In this document: piece after piece, positions 1-6,858 of the stretch
Position numbering within the stretch: the first letter of the stretch is position 1
Layout of the letters: the number at the start of each line of letters is the position of its first letter
Assembly (NCBI GenBank): GCA_903925985.1
Contig: CAIYHK010000329.1
Coordinates: forward strand, 1 to 11,104
DNA: 11,104 bases
Direction: 5' to 3'
Origin: an uncultured Actinomycetes bacterium
GTDB taxonomy: Bacteria; Actinomycetota; Acidimicrobiia; Acidimicrobiales; Ilumatobacteraceae
Translations under genes and position numbers: made by a program
The notes under the pieces: model-generated
Seen by the model: only the letters and a program-made list of their open reading frames with translations
Database searches by the model: none
What the model was told of the DNA's origin: nothing

Positions 1-1
1 G

Positions 2-349
2 CCATTGGCTCGAGCAGTACGCAATCCGCGATTTACTGTGAAGAACAAAAATCGTGCTCCGACCATTTCAGCCTCGCGCACAGGAGTCGTTGTGACCGGT
101 ATTCCGCAGGGTTGCACGAACAATCGCAACTGTCGCATCGTGGTGAGCCGCATTAGCAGCAAGACCGGATCACGATTCACTGATCTGGGTATTGCAACTC
201 TTGTCCCATCAGGTGGCTCCTTGCGTGCTTCGGTGTCGTTCCCGCGTATTGCGGGTGGAACGGCGCCGCGGTTGAGCATCATGGTCCAGCGCAAGGTCAA
301 CAATCGCTGGAACACGTATGTCACCTCGGTGGTTCGTCGCGCCCGCTAG
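2..349 (+). CDS. 3' end of an unrecognised, probably secreted or surface protein (5' end outside window)
   Basis: An open frame runs in from the left edge and stops at TAG 347-349, leaving about 115 residues. A TTG at base 5 could be read as a start, but no ribosome binding site can be seen and the frame is open to the edge, so a truncated longer gene is more likely. The visible part is basic and rich in Ser, Thr, Arg and Gly. It has alternating hydrophobic stretches that look like beta strands and two cysteines close together (GCTNNRNC). It has no membrane segment and no motif I recognise. The composition suggests a beta-sandwich C-terminal domain of an exported protein; this is inference only. 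A hairpin follows the stop, then miaB, so it is probably not part of the miaB operon. Confidence 0.5.
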   Translation, partial: PLARAVRNPRFTVKNKNRAPTISASRTGVVVTGIPQGCTNNRNCRIVVSRISSKTGSRFTDLGIATLVPSGGSLRASVSFPRIAGGTAPRLSIMVQRKVNNRWNTYVTSVVRRAR

Positions 350-355
350 CCCATG

Positions 356-371
356 AACTTCACGCGAAGTT
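356..371 (+). terminator. Small hairpin after the left-edge gene, possible weak terminator
   Basis: AACTTC (356-361) and GAAGTT (366-371) form a perfect 6-bp stem closed by an ACGC loop. It starts 7 bases after the upstream stop codon. A second small hairpin, GGCT-TATT-AGCC (373-384), follows immediately. There is no clear T-run, so termination is uncertain; the palindrome could instead be an operator in the 37-base gap before miaB. Confidence 0.3.
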
Positions 372-376
372 AGGCT
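371..376 (+). promoter_or_regulatory. Possible -10 hexamer of the miaB operon
   Basis: TAGGCT fits TAnnnT and ends 10 bases before the miaB ATG, so a transcript would begin at or very near the start codon. No convincing -35 element is visible, and no Shine-Dalgarno sequence lies before this ATG. Both fit a leaderless or near-leaderless mRNA. Confidence 0.3.
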
Positions 377-386
377 TATTAGCCCT

Positions 387-1805
387 ATGACGCGCAAGTA
401 TGTGGTCCGCACCTACGGGTGCCAGATGAATGAGCACGATTCGGAGAGAATCGCTGGCTTGTTCGATGCTGACGGCATGGATCAGGCGTCCTCTGAAGAA
501 GATGCCGATGTGATCGTGCTGAACACTTGCTGCATCCGCGAAAACGCAGATAACAAGCTCTACGGGCATCTTTGGCGCTTGAAGGACTGGAAAGACGAAA
601 AGGATGGACGCCAGATAGTGGTGTCTGGTTGCATGGCGCAAAAAGACAAGGATGCGGTGCAAGCAAAAGTGCCACATGTTGATGTCGTGCTCGGCACGCA
701 TAACGTGCACCGGGCGGCCGAGTTGCTTGACCACGCAACTACTCACGGGCCGATAACCGAAATTCTTGATGAAGCGGTAATTGATGATCATGCGCTGTTC
801 CCGAGTGCCTTGCCAGCTCGTCGATCAACTTCGTTCAACGCATGGGTCACAATTCAAATTGGTTGTGACAACAACTGCGCGTTCTGCATCGTGCCCGCAG
901 TGCGGGGTCGTGAGATCAGTCGGCCCTTTGACGAGATCATGGATGAAGTACGCGAGCTCGCGTCTCAGGGAGTAACCGAAGTGACTCTCCTTGGTCAAAA
1001 TGTGAACAGCTACGGGCGCGATCTCAATCTCGAATTGCGCCGGAGCGGTGAAGACGTGCGCGTGACCACGATGTTTGCCGATCTACTCACCCGAGTCGGT
1101 GCGATTGATGGCATTCGTCGTGTGCGTTATACGAGCCCGCACCCCAAAGACATGCGCTCGGACGTATTGCACGCAATGGGCTCCACTCCCTCGGTGTGTG
1201 AGCACCTGCATTACCCGTTGCAGTCCGGCAGCGATCGGGTGCTTGCCCTCATGCATCGCGGATATACGGGTGAGCGTTACTTAAGCCGGCTAGCTGAAGC
1301 ACGCGCAACCATTGACGATCTTGCAGTCACCACCGACATCATCGTTGGATTCCCCGGCGAAACCGAAGATGATTTTGTGCGCACGCTCGAAGTTGCCGCA
1401 GAAGCAGACTTTGATTCTGCCTACACCTTCATCTATTCGCCCCGCGAAGGCACTGAGGCGGCAGGGATGGTCGAACACTTTGTTGATCCAGCAGTAATCG
1501 CCGATCGATTTGAGCGCCTGCGCACGGTGGTTGAACACTCCGCAGTGATCAAGCACCAGGCACGTGTCGGGCGCCGCGAGGAAATCATCGTTGAAGGTGC
1601 GAGCAGGCGCAACGAGGGCGTGCTTACTGGCCGCACTCGCCAAAACAAGCTCGTACATTTCCCGCATCACGAGCAATTGCGTCCAGGAACTTACGCATTC
1701 GTTGATATCACCTACGCGGCACCTCACTTCTTGAAGGGTGAGTTGGTGGGGATCACACATGTGCCCACCCACAAGGTGCGCGTGCCGTTGCTCTCGGTGT
1801 CGTGA
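387..1805 (+). CDS. miaB: tRNA-2-methylthio-N6-dimethylallyladenosine synthase MiaB
   Basis: MiaB is a radical-SAM methylthiotransferase. It adds the 2-methylthio group to i6A at position 37 of tRNAs reading UNN codons. The 472-residue protein has the three family parts in order. The N-terminal UPF0004 domain begins YGCQMNEHDSER, with cluster cysteines C12, C48 (NTCCIRE) and C82 (SGCMAQ). The radical-SAM core carries C160, C164 and C167 (GCDNNCAFCIVP). A C-terminal TRAM domain (about 395-460, including GRTRQNKLVHF) is expected to bind RNA. Six cysteines for two 4Fe-4S clusters are present and the length is normal. The ATG at 387 places the YGCQMN motif at the usual distance from the N-terminus. 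Its stop overlaps the miaA start (GTGA, 1802-1805), so the two steps of the same modification are translationally coupled. Confidence 0.96.
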   Translation: MTRKYVVRTYGCQMNEHDSERIAGLFDADGMDQASSEEDADVIVLNTCCIRENADNKLYGHLWRLKDWKDEKDGRQIVVSGCMAQKDKDAVQAKVPHVDVVLGTHNVHRAAELLDHATTHGPITEILDEAVIDDHALFPSALPARRSTSFNAWVTIQIGCDNNCAFCIVPAVRGREISRPFDEIMDEVRELASQGVTEVTLLGQNVNSYGRDLNLELRRSGEDVRVTTMFADLLTRVGAIDGIRRVRYTSPHPKDMRSDVLHAMGSTPSVCEHLHYPLQSGSDRVLALMHRGYTGERYLSRLAEARATIDDLAVTTDIIVGFPGETEDDFVRTLEVAAEADFDSAYTFIYSPREGTEAAGMVEHFVDPAVIADRFERLRTVVEHSAVIKHQARVGRREEIIVEGASRRNEGVLTGRTRQNKLVHFPHHEQLRPGTYAFVDITYAAPHFLKGELVGITHVPTHKVRVPLLSVS

Positions 1806-2719
1806 CACAGCCCCCGGTAGTAATTCTTGGTCCCACTGCCAGCGGGAAATCTGATGTTGCAATGCATGTGGCGCAGGTGGTCCGCGACGCAGAGATAATC
1901 GCCGTAGACGCGATGATGGTCTATCGCGGGATGGACATTGGTACTGGTAAGCCAACAACTGCTGATCAAAACCAGGTTCCACATCATTGTCTTGATCTTC
2001 AAGATGCTTCAGAGCGATTCACGGTGGCTGACTTTCAACAGCATGCCAATGAAGCGCTCACATCTATCGCCTCACGTGATGGGCATGCGTTATTGGTGGC
2101 TGGTACAGGAATGTATCTACAAGCTGTGATTGATGGATTCACCTTGCCTGGCGAGTTCCCCGAGATTCGTGCTGAGTTGGAGTCGCTGCCCGTTGAAGAA
2201 CTCTTTGGGCGTCTCAGTGCTGTGGATCCTGAGGCTGCCGCGAAAATTGAACCAACCAATTCGCGACGACTGGTTCGCGCTCTAGAAGTGTGTCTCGGTA
2301 GTGGTCGCCGCTTCAGTTCGTTTGGGCCCGGAGCAAATGTCTATCCGCCGACTGAGTTCCGTCAGGTTGGAATTCTTTGGCCGCGGCCTGAACTCGCGCA
2401 ACGAATTGAGATCCGCGTGCACTCGATGATTGAGGCGGGCTGGGTTGACGAAGTACGGAAATTGCTGGCGATGCCCGCGCCGCTGTCGCTCACCGCGCGC
2501 CAGGCACTCGGCTACAAAGAACTCATTTCCCACTTGGAGGGACACATGTCCCTCGACCATGCGGTGGCTGAGACCATTCTGCGCACCAGGCAATTTGCGG
2601 TTCGGCAAGAGCGCTGGTTCCGCCGTGATCCACGAATTGATTGGGTAAATGTTGATGCAGGTGAAAACCTGGTCGAACAAGTGGTGCCGAAGGTGTTGAA
2701 TTGTCTTGGACGCAACTAG
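1802..2719 (+). CDS. miaA: tRNA dimethylallyltransferase MiaA
   Basis: MiaA transfers dimethylallyl from DMAPP to N6 of A37 in tRNA, making the i6A substrate that MiaB then methylthiolates. The 305-residue protein shows a P-loop, GPTASGKS (10-17). The prenyl-acceptor region AVDAMMVYRGMDIGTGKP (34-51) is close to the family consensus, with Ala and Met where Ser and Gln are common. GTGMYL (101-106) supplies the expected catalytic Thr102. RRLVRALEV and the C-terminal RQFAVRQERWFRRD also match the family. The GTG start at 1802 overlaps the miaB TGA by 4 bases; an ATG would cost the P-loop. The next gene, dapF, begins 10 bases after the stop. Confidence 0.95.
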   Translation: MTQPPVVILGPTASGKSDVAMHVAQVVRDAEIIAVDAMMVYRGMDIGTGKPTTADQNQVPHHCLDLQDASERFTVADFQQHANEALTSIASRDGHALLVAGTGMYLQAVIDGFTLPGEFPEIRAELESLPVEELFGRLSAVDPEAAAKIEPTNSRRLVRALEVCLGSGRRFSSFGPGANVYPPTEFRQVGILWPRPELAQRIEIRVHSMIEAGWVDEVRKLLAMPAPLSLTARQALGYKELISHLEGHMSLDHAVAETILRTRQFAVRQERWFRRDPRIDWVNVDAGENLVEQVVPKVLNCLGRN

Positions 2720-2720
2720 A

Positions 2721-2727
2721 CAGGAAG
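2721..2727 (+). promoter_or_regulatory. Shine-Dalgarno sequence that fixes the dapF start
   Basis: AGGAAG (2722-2727) lies 2 bases before the ATG at 2730, closer than the usual spacing but the only purine-rich match. An upstream in-frame TTG at 2706 lies inside miaA and has no such site, so ATG 2730 is preferred. The resulting N-terminus, MTFTLTKHHGLGNDF, agrees with the usual DapF beginning. Confidence 0.5.
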
Positions 2728-2729
2728 CA

Positions 2730-3539
2730 ATGACCTTCACCCTCACCAAGCATCACGGTCTCGGCAATGACTTTCTGGTGTTCGACCTCGCTCAGACCGA
2801 TGCGTCATTGAATTGGTCTGAACGCGCACGTCGCTGGTGTGATCGTCGTTTCGGAATTGGGGCAGATGGATTGTTGCTGCTTGATCGTCGTGCCGAGCCC
2901 AAGCTCGTGATGACCCTCTATAACGCCGACGGCTCGCGCGCTGAGATGAGCGGCAATGGAATTCGGTGTTTAGTGCAAGCGGCGTACATGGCGCAGGGGC
3001 GTATTGGTGAAGTCACTTATGAAGTGGTAACCGATGCTGGTTTACGAATGGTAACTGTGTCCGATGGCCCTGATCCGCGCGTAATAGAGGCGTCCGTTGA
3101 GATGGGCACCATTAATGACTTAAACCCACCAACTGATTGGCATTTCCTAGGTGTGAATCCCGATCGTCCCGTGCGTCATGTGAGCCTTGGAAACCCGCAC
3201 TCGGTGGTTGGCGTAGACGACGTAACCGCTGTGCCGCTGGAGGATCTTGGCCTAAAGGTTCCGAATGTGAATCTTGAAATTGTTGCAGCAGGCCCAGAAG
3301 ATAACGCCGTGACCATGCGCGTGCACGAACGCGGATCAGGAATCACCATGGCTTGTGGCACTGGGGCATGCGCAGTTGCAGAAGCGGCGTTGGTTTGGGG
3401 TTTTGTTCCATCAGGCACACCCGAAGTGATCGTGCACATGGATGGAGGCGATGCAAAAGTGCGCCTTGATCTCGCCTCACGCGTGGCCACTCTGATTGGT
3501 CCTGCTGAATACATCGCGACCTTTACGGTTCCTGCGTGA
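2730..3539 (+). CDS. dapF: Diaminopimelate epimerase DapF, with Ser in place of the first catalytic Cys
   Basis: DapF interconverts LL- and meso-diaminopimelate, the precursor of lysine and of DAP-type peptidoglycan. It is PLP-independent and uses two active-site cysteines. The 269-residue protein has the two-lobed family pattern: GLGNDFLVFD near the N-terminus, GIGADG (43-47 region), NADGSRAEMSGNGIRC (65-80), GNPHSVV with His157, and ERGSGITMACGTGACA. The second catalytic cysteine is present as C209, and E200-R201 precede it at the family spacing. The first catalytic position, normally the Cys of the (M/Q)CGNG motif, is Ser74 (codon AGC), with C80 six residues on. All else looks intact, so this is either a lineage-specific variant or an enzyme with altered chemistry. 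It is the third gene of the miaB operon and overlaps hflX by 4 bases. Confidence 0.92.
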   Translation: MTFTLTKHHGLGNDFLVFDLAQTDASLNWSERARRWCDRRFGIGADGLLLLDRRAEPKLVMTLYNADGSRAEMSGNGIRCLVQAAYMAQGRIGEVTYEVVTDAGLRMVTVSDGPDPRVIEASVEMGTINDLNPPTDWHFLGVNPDRPVRHVSLGNPHSVVGVDDVTAVPLEDLGLKVPNVNLEIVAAGPEDNAVTMRVHERGSGITMACGTGACAVAEAALVWGFVPSGTPEVIVHMDGGDAKVRLDLASRVATLIGPAEYIATFTVPA

Positions 3540-4852
3540 GCACTCCGTATCAGGAAGCACTCGGCCAGACGCTCATTGAGCGCACACATCGTGAACGTAT
3601 CGTGATTGTTGGAGTCACCTTGCCTGGGATGACCGATGATGAAACCGAAGAAAGCATGGATGAACTCGCGATGCTGGTGGATACTGCTGGCGCCGATGTT
3701 GTCGCGCGGCTTGTGCAACGTCGAGATGCGCCTGATCACACTTGGTATGTCGGCAAAGGCAAAGCCCAAGAGCTCAAAGAAGTGTGTCTCACCGTGGACG
3801 CTGACACCGTTGTGTTTGATAACGAGCTCGCACCTGCTCAGCAGTACAACTTGGAAAAAATGTTGGGTCGTACCGCACTTGATCGCACAGCGGTGATTCT
3901 CGACATCTTCGCCCAGAATGCACACACGCTTGAAGGCAAGGCTCAGGTTGAGCTTGCACTGTTGCGCTACCGCTTACCGCGATTGCGCCGAGGTATTTCG
4001 GGCAATCTCTCACAGCAGGCTGGTGGAATCGGCACCCGTGGCCCCGGTGAAACAAAACTCGAGGTTGACCGTCGTCGCATCATGCGCCGAGTGACCAAAC
4101 TTGAAGCCGATTTGCGTGCACTTCAAGGCACTAGACATCTGCAGCGCAAGAGCCGAAGCAAGAGTGGGCTCGGCAATGTCGTGATCGTTGGCTATACCAA
4201 TGCTGGTAAATCAACGCTGTTGAATCGTCTCACTAACGCCGGAGTGCTCACCGAGAACCGACTCTTTGCCACGTTGGACCCAACCACGCGCCGTCTTGCG
4301 ATGCCAGGTGGTGAGACCGTCCTAATCACTGACACCGTGGGTTTTGTGCGCAACCTTCCTCACGGTCTCGTCGAGGCATTCAAGAGCACTCTCGAAGTCG
4401 CGGCTGAGGCAGAACTCTTGGTGCATGTGGTCAATAGTGCGGCTGCTAATCCTGAAGCCCAGATTGATGCTGTGCGAGTGGTTCTGGAAGAAATTGGTGC
4501 CGACACCGTGCCCGAGTTGTTGGTGTTTAACAAATCCGATCTTGATCCGGTTACGGCGGCACGATTGGTTGAAGACCATCATGGCTCGGTAGCTGTATCG
4601 GCGATCACAGGCGAAGGTGTTGAAACTTTCTTGCGCACGTTGGGGGACCGGGTTCGGTCACTAACGGTTGTGCACGAACTTTTGATCCCTTACGAACGCG
4701 GTGATGTGCTCGCCTCGGTGCATCGAGAGGGCGAAGTGGTTTCCACGGTCACCGAGGACACTGGTGTGCGCGTGCGGGCAAGGCTCAGTGATGCATCGGC
4801 AGGACGCCTTGCGGAGTTCATCACCACAGCGCAGAGTTCATCACCACGGTGA
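3536..4852 (+). CDS. hflX: Ribosome-associated GTPase HflX
   Basis: HflX is a GTPase that binds the 50S subunit and in other bacteria splits stalled or heat-inactivated ribosomes. The 438-residue protein has the N-terminal HflX domain (about 20-200), including the glycine-rich stretch LSQQAGGIGTRGPGETKLE (159-177). The G domain follows: G1 GYTNAGKS (219-226), G2 around LFATLDPTTR, G3 DTVG (266-269), G4 NKSD (332-335) and G5 SAITG (355-359). The GTG start overlaps the dapF stop (GTGA, 3536-3539), which indicates translational coupling. The last residues derive from a short out-of-frame tandem duplication (4814-4847), so the extreme C-terminus (AQSSSPR) is probably recent and unimportant. Linkage of hflX with mia genes also occurs in proteobacteria. 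Confidence 0.95.
   Translation: MSTPYQEALGQTLIERTHRERIVIVGVTLPGMTDDETEESMDELAMLVDTAGADVVARLVQRRDAPDHTWYVGKGKAQELKEVCLTVDADTVVFDNELAPAQQYNLEKMLGRTALDRTAVILDIFAQNAHTLEGKAQVELALLRYRLPRLRRGISGNLSQQAGGIGTRGPGETKLEVDRRRIMRRVTKLEADLRALQGTRHLQRKSRSKSGLGNVVIVGYTNAGKSTLLNRLTNAGVLTENRLFATLDPTTRRLAMPGGETVLITDTVGFVRNLPHGLVEAFKSTLEVAAEAELLVHVVNSAAANPEAQIDAVRVVLEEIGADTVPELLVFNKSDLDPVTAARLVEDHHGSVAVSAITGEGVETFLRTLGDRVRSLTVVHELLIPYERGDVLASVHREGEVVSTVTEDTGVRVRARLSDASAGRLAEFITTAQSSSPR
4814..4847 (+). repeat. 20-bp-period tandem duplication at the 3' end of hflX
   Basis: GAGTTCATCACCAC occurs at 4814-4827 and again at 4834-4847. The 20-base period is not a multiple of three, so the first copy reads EFITT and the second reads SSSP before TGA at 4850. 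If the duplicated unit is removed, the frame would read EFITTVKS and stop at TAG 4858-4860. Confidence 0.75.
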
Positions 4853-4857
4853 AGTCG

Positions 4858-4863
4858 TAGTAT
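4858..4863 (+). promoter_or_regulatory. Possible -10 hexamer for dapC
   Basis: TAGTAT fits TAnnnT and ends 9 bases before the dapC ATG. No good -35 is seen. A purine stretch, AAAGAG (4865-4870), also lies just before the ATG and could serve as a ribosome binding site in a read-through transcript from hflX. Both routes are possible. Confidence 0.25.
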
Positions 4864-4872
4864 CAAAGAGTC

Positions 4873-5985
4873 ATGGCGTCTTCAGAGGGATTCGTTCCAC
4901 CCCCATATCCATACGATCGCCTCGACAAGTTTGCACCGTTGGCAAAGGCGCACGAAGGGGGAGTAGTTGACCTCTCGGTAGGCACCCCGTGTGATCCGCC
5001 ACCGGCCTCGGTGATTCGCGCGCTAGCTGAATCCAATTCCGAACGCGGCTATCCACCGAGCATTGGTACTGAACCCTTGCGCAAAGAAATCCGCGCTTGG
5101 ATCCATCGCCGTTTTGATATCGATGTACCACTCGGACAGATTGCTGCATGCGTAGGCACGAAAGAATTTGTCGGCACCACTCCGCATTGGTTGCGATTGC
5201 GTACGCCATCAAAAGACACCGTTCTTTACCCTGCGGTTTCTTATCCCACTTATGAAATGGGTGCGATTCTCGCTGGCTGTCGCGCAGTTGCAGTGCCGCC
5301 AAATGCCAAAGGTGGGCTTGATCTTGATTCAATCTCGGCGGATGATGCCAAGCGCGCTTTGATGATCTGGTCCAACAGTCCATCAAATCCGACCGGTGCG
5401 CTAGATGATCTTGAAGCCGTCGCTGCCTGGGGACGCAAACACAGTGTGCCGGTGTTTAGCGACGAGTGTTATGTGGAGTTCTTGTGGAACAGCCCACCGC
5501 GAAGCATTTTGCAGCACGGCCTTGACGGTGTTGTTGCCGTGCATTCACTCAGTAAGCGTTCCAATCTTGCTGGATTACGCGTTGGCTTCTACGCCGGTGA
5601 TGCAGAAAGTGTTGAGTATCTAAAAGAGGTGCGTAAGCATGTTGGCATGATGGTGCCAGGCCCTGCTCAAGCGGCAGGCGTGGCGGCGTTAATTGATGAC
5701 GATCATGTTCATGTTCAGCGTGAGATTTATCAGCGTCGCCTTGAATACATGGCCGATGTGCTCGGCAAGTGGTCAGGGCTACAGATTGATCTGCCTGCTG
5801 GTGGTTTCTATTTGTGGTTCAATGCTGGCGATGCATGGGAATTCACAGAGCGCCTTGCGCGCGAAGGCGGAGCCTTGGTGAGTCCTGGAGATTTCTATGG
5901 CACTGGTGGTAGTGACAAAGTTCGAGTAGCGGTTGTGCAACCCGACGCGCGTCTGCAACTTGTAGCGAAGCGCCTTGGCGTTTAG
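4873..5985 (+). CDS. dapC: Succinyldiaminopimelate aminotransferase, DapC type (class I/II PLP aminotransferase)
   Basis: This is a fold-type I PLP aminotransferase of 370 residues. The N-terminus (YPYDRLDKFAPLAKAH, then VVDLSVGTPCDPPP) is typical of actinobacterial DapC, which converts N-succinyl-2-amino-6-ketopimelate to N-succinyl-LL-DAP using glutamate. Visible active-site elements are SNPTG (171-175), SDECY with D197 for the pyridine nitrogen, the Schiff-base lysine K228 in SLSKRSNLAGLR, and R351 for substrate carboxylate. The ATG at 4873 lies 20 bases after hflX, so it may be the last gene of the miaB operon or have its own promoter. The dapF gene two places upstream supports the lysine/DAP assignment. 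Related aminotransferases acting on other amino acids cannot be excluded from sequence alone. Its stop overlaps that of lexA on the opposite strand. Confidence 0.85.
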   Translation: MASSEGFVPPPYPYDRLDKFAPLAKAHEGGVVDLSVGTPCDPPPASVIRALAESNSERGYPPSIGTEPLRKEIRAWIHRRFDIDVPLGQIAACVGTKEFVGTTPHWLRLRTPSKDTVLYPAVSYPTYEMGAILAGCRAVAVPPNAKGGLDLDSISADDAKRALMIWSNSPSNPTGALDDLEAVAAWGRKHSVPVFSDECYVEFLWNSPPRSILQHGLDGVVAVHSLSKRSNLAGLRVGFYAGDAESVEYLKEVRKHVGMMVPGPAQAAGVAALIDDDHVHVQREIYQRRLEYMADVLGKWSGLQIDLPAGGFYLWFNAGDAWEFTERLAREGGALVSPGDFYGTGGSDKVRVAVVQPDARLQLVAKRLGV

Positions 5986-6617
5986 AAGCGGCGAATAACC
6001 GTTACGACTTTGCCGTAGATGACAACTTCGTCATCTTTGAAGACCATGGGTTCAAGGCGTGGGTTGGATGGCACGAGTGTGATGGTGCGGCCCTTTTGCT
6101 TGAAGGTCTTCACGGTGGCTTCTTCTTCACCACTGATACCGGCAACAACGATGTCGCCGTTTTCGACATTCGGCTGCTGGCGCGCAACCACAAAGTCACC
6201 GTCGAAGATTCCCGCATCGATCATTGAGTCACCACGCACACGCAGCATGAAGAGTTCGCCATCACCGGTGAAGTCCATCGGCAGGGGATAGATCTCTTCG
6301 ATGTTTTCCTGAGCGAGCACATCTGTACCGGCAGCAACATCGCCAACGAGCGGCACATGCTTGGTTGGGCGCCGATCCATTGCGACTCCGCTGCTGGTTT
6401 CAAAGCGGACTTCCATTGCACGCGGTTTGGTGGGGTCACGGCGCAGGTAGCCAAGCTTTTGCAGAGTAGCGAGATGGGTGTGCACGGTGGCTGGGCTGTT
6501 CAACCCAATGGCCTCACCGATTTCACGCACCGACGGGGGAAAGCCCCGCTCGCGCATGTTTTGGTCGATGAATTCGAGGATGCCGCGCTGGCGGTCGGTG
6601 AGCTGGTTCTCGGTCAT
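5982..6617 (-). CDS. lexA: SOS repressor LexA
   Basis: LexA represses DNA-damage genes and cleaves itself when bound to RecA filaments. The 211-residue protein begins MTENQLTDRQRGILEFI. It has a winged helix-turn-helix (about 27-65, FPPSVREIGEAIGLNSPATVHTHL split by the turn) and an S24-type C-terminal domain. The cleavage site is A96-G97 (GDVAAGTD), the nucleophile is S131 (RGDSM), and the general base is K170 (EATVK). A longer frame could begin upstream, but it would run through the promoter and LexA boxes, so ATG 6617-6615 is preferred. No good ribosome binding site precedes it; a promoter at 6625-6653 places transcription at the ATG itself, implying a leaderless mRNA. Two LexA-like boxes cover this promoter, as expected for autoregulation. 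It faces the divergent LysM gene, as in mycobacteria. Confidence 0.97.
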   Translation of the reverse strand: MTENQLTDRQRGILEFIDQNMRERGFPPSVREIGEAIGLNSPATVHTHLATLQKLGYLRRDPTKPRAMEVRFETSSGVAMDRRPTKHVPLVGDVAAGTDVLAQENIEEIYPLPMDFTGDGELFMLRVRGDSMIDAGIFDGDFVVARQQPNVENGDIVVAGISGEEEATVKTFKQKGRTITLVPSNPRLEPMVFKDDEVVIYGKVVTVIRRF

Positions 6618-6624
6618 GGGTCCA

Positions 6625-6653
6625 ATCGTACGCTTGTTCGCCCCACGGGTCAA
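6625..6653 (-). promoter_or_regulatory. lexA promoter (leaderless geometry)
   Basis: On the minus strand, TTGACC (6653-6648) and TACGAT (6630-6625) are separated by exactly 17 bases. The -10 hexamer ends 7 bases before the lexA ATG, so transcription should begin at or next to the start codon. One LexA-like box overlaps the -10 and another touches the -35. Confidence 0.65.
6627..6640. promoter_or_regulatory. LexA-like box 1 (over lexA -10)
   Basis: CGTACGCTTGTTCG has one mismatch in its arms to the CGAAC-N4-GTTCG pattern of Gram-positive and actinobacterial SOS boxes. It overlaps the lexA -10 hexamer. It is the weakest of the five, because its N4 centre (GCTT) also differs from the others. 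Confidence 0.45.
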
Positions 6654-6664
6654 ACACCTGTTCG
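6651..6664. promoter_or_regulatory. LexA box 2 (at lexA -35)
   Basis: CAAACACCTGTTCG has one arm mismatch to CGAAC-N4-GTTCG. Read on the minus strand, its centre is AGGT, the same as boxes 3 and 4. It shares bases with the lexA -35 hexamer. Confidence 0.7.
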
Positions 6665-6665
6665 T

Positions 6666-6679
6666 GGAACAGGTGTTCG
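6666..6679. promoter_or_regulatory. LexA box 3
   Basis: GGAACAGGTGTTCG has one arm mismatch, in its first base. Its centre is 15 bp from that of box 2, about one and a half helical turns. Confidence 0.7.
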
Positions 6680-6720
6680 CCTTAGTTTCCAAGGGTTCCG
6701 AGAAAATTTGGGTCTGGGGG

Positions 6721-6749
6721 TTGACAAGCGAACAGGTGTTCGCCACACT
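6721..6749 (+). promoter_or_regulatory. Promoter of the LysM gene
   Basis: TTGACA (6721-6726) is a perfect -35. At 17 bases spacing lies CACACT (6744-6749), a poor -10 that keeps the A at position 2 and the T at position 6. LexA box 4 fills the spacer and box 5 lies at the expected start site, the classic repressor position. The untranslated leader would be about 100 bases. Confidence 0.55.
6729..6742. promoter_or_regulatory. LexA box 4 (perfect arms, in LysM promoter spacer)
   Basis: CGAACAGGTGTTCG has perfect CGAAC and GTTCG arms and lies between the -35 and -10 of the LysM promoter. Bound LexA would block RNA polymerase. Confidence 0.9.
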
Positions 6750-6754
6750 GAATA

Positions 6755-6768
6755 CGAACGGATGTTCG
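6755..6768. promoter_or_regulatory. LexA box 5 (perfect arms, at LysM start site)
   Basis: CGAACGGATGTTCG has perfect arms. It lies 26 bases after box 4, between centres, where LysM transcription is predicted to begin. Confidence 0.85.
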
Positions 6769-6844
6769 GTTCTCCGATACACCCCTCACCTAGAAAGTTC
6801 GCAAAGCCCAGTCCGAGGAGCCCACAAGGCGAACCGGAACCAGC

Positions 6845-6852
6845 AAAGGAGA
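6845..6852 (+). promoter_or_regulatory. Strong Shine-Dalgarno sequence for the LysM gene
   Basis: AAAGGAGA lies 6 bases before the ATG at 6859. This strong site sets the start; in-frame codons further upstream would read through the SOS boxes and lexA. Confidence 0.8.
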
Positions 6853-6858
6853 TCCCCC

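Noticed and set aside
3176..3925. Minus-strand frame of about 250 codons across dapF and hflX
   Set aside because: It covers two well-supported genes on the opposite strand and shows no recognisable motif or ribosome binding site.
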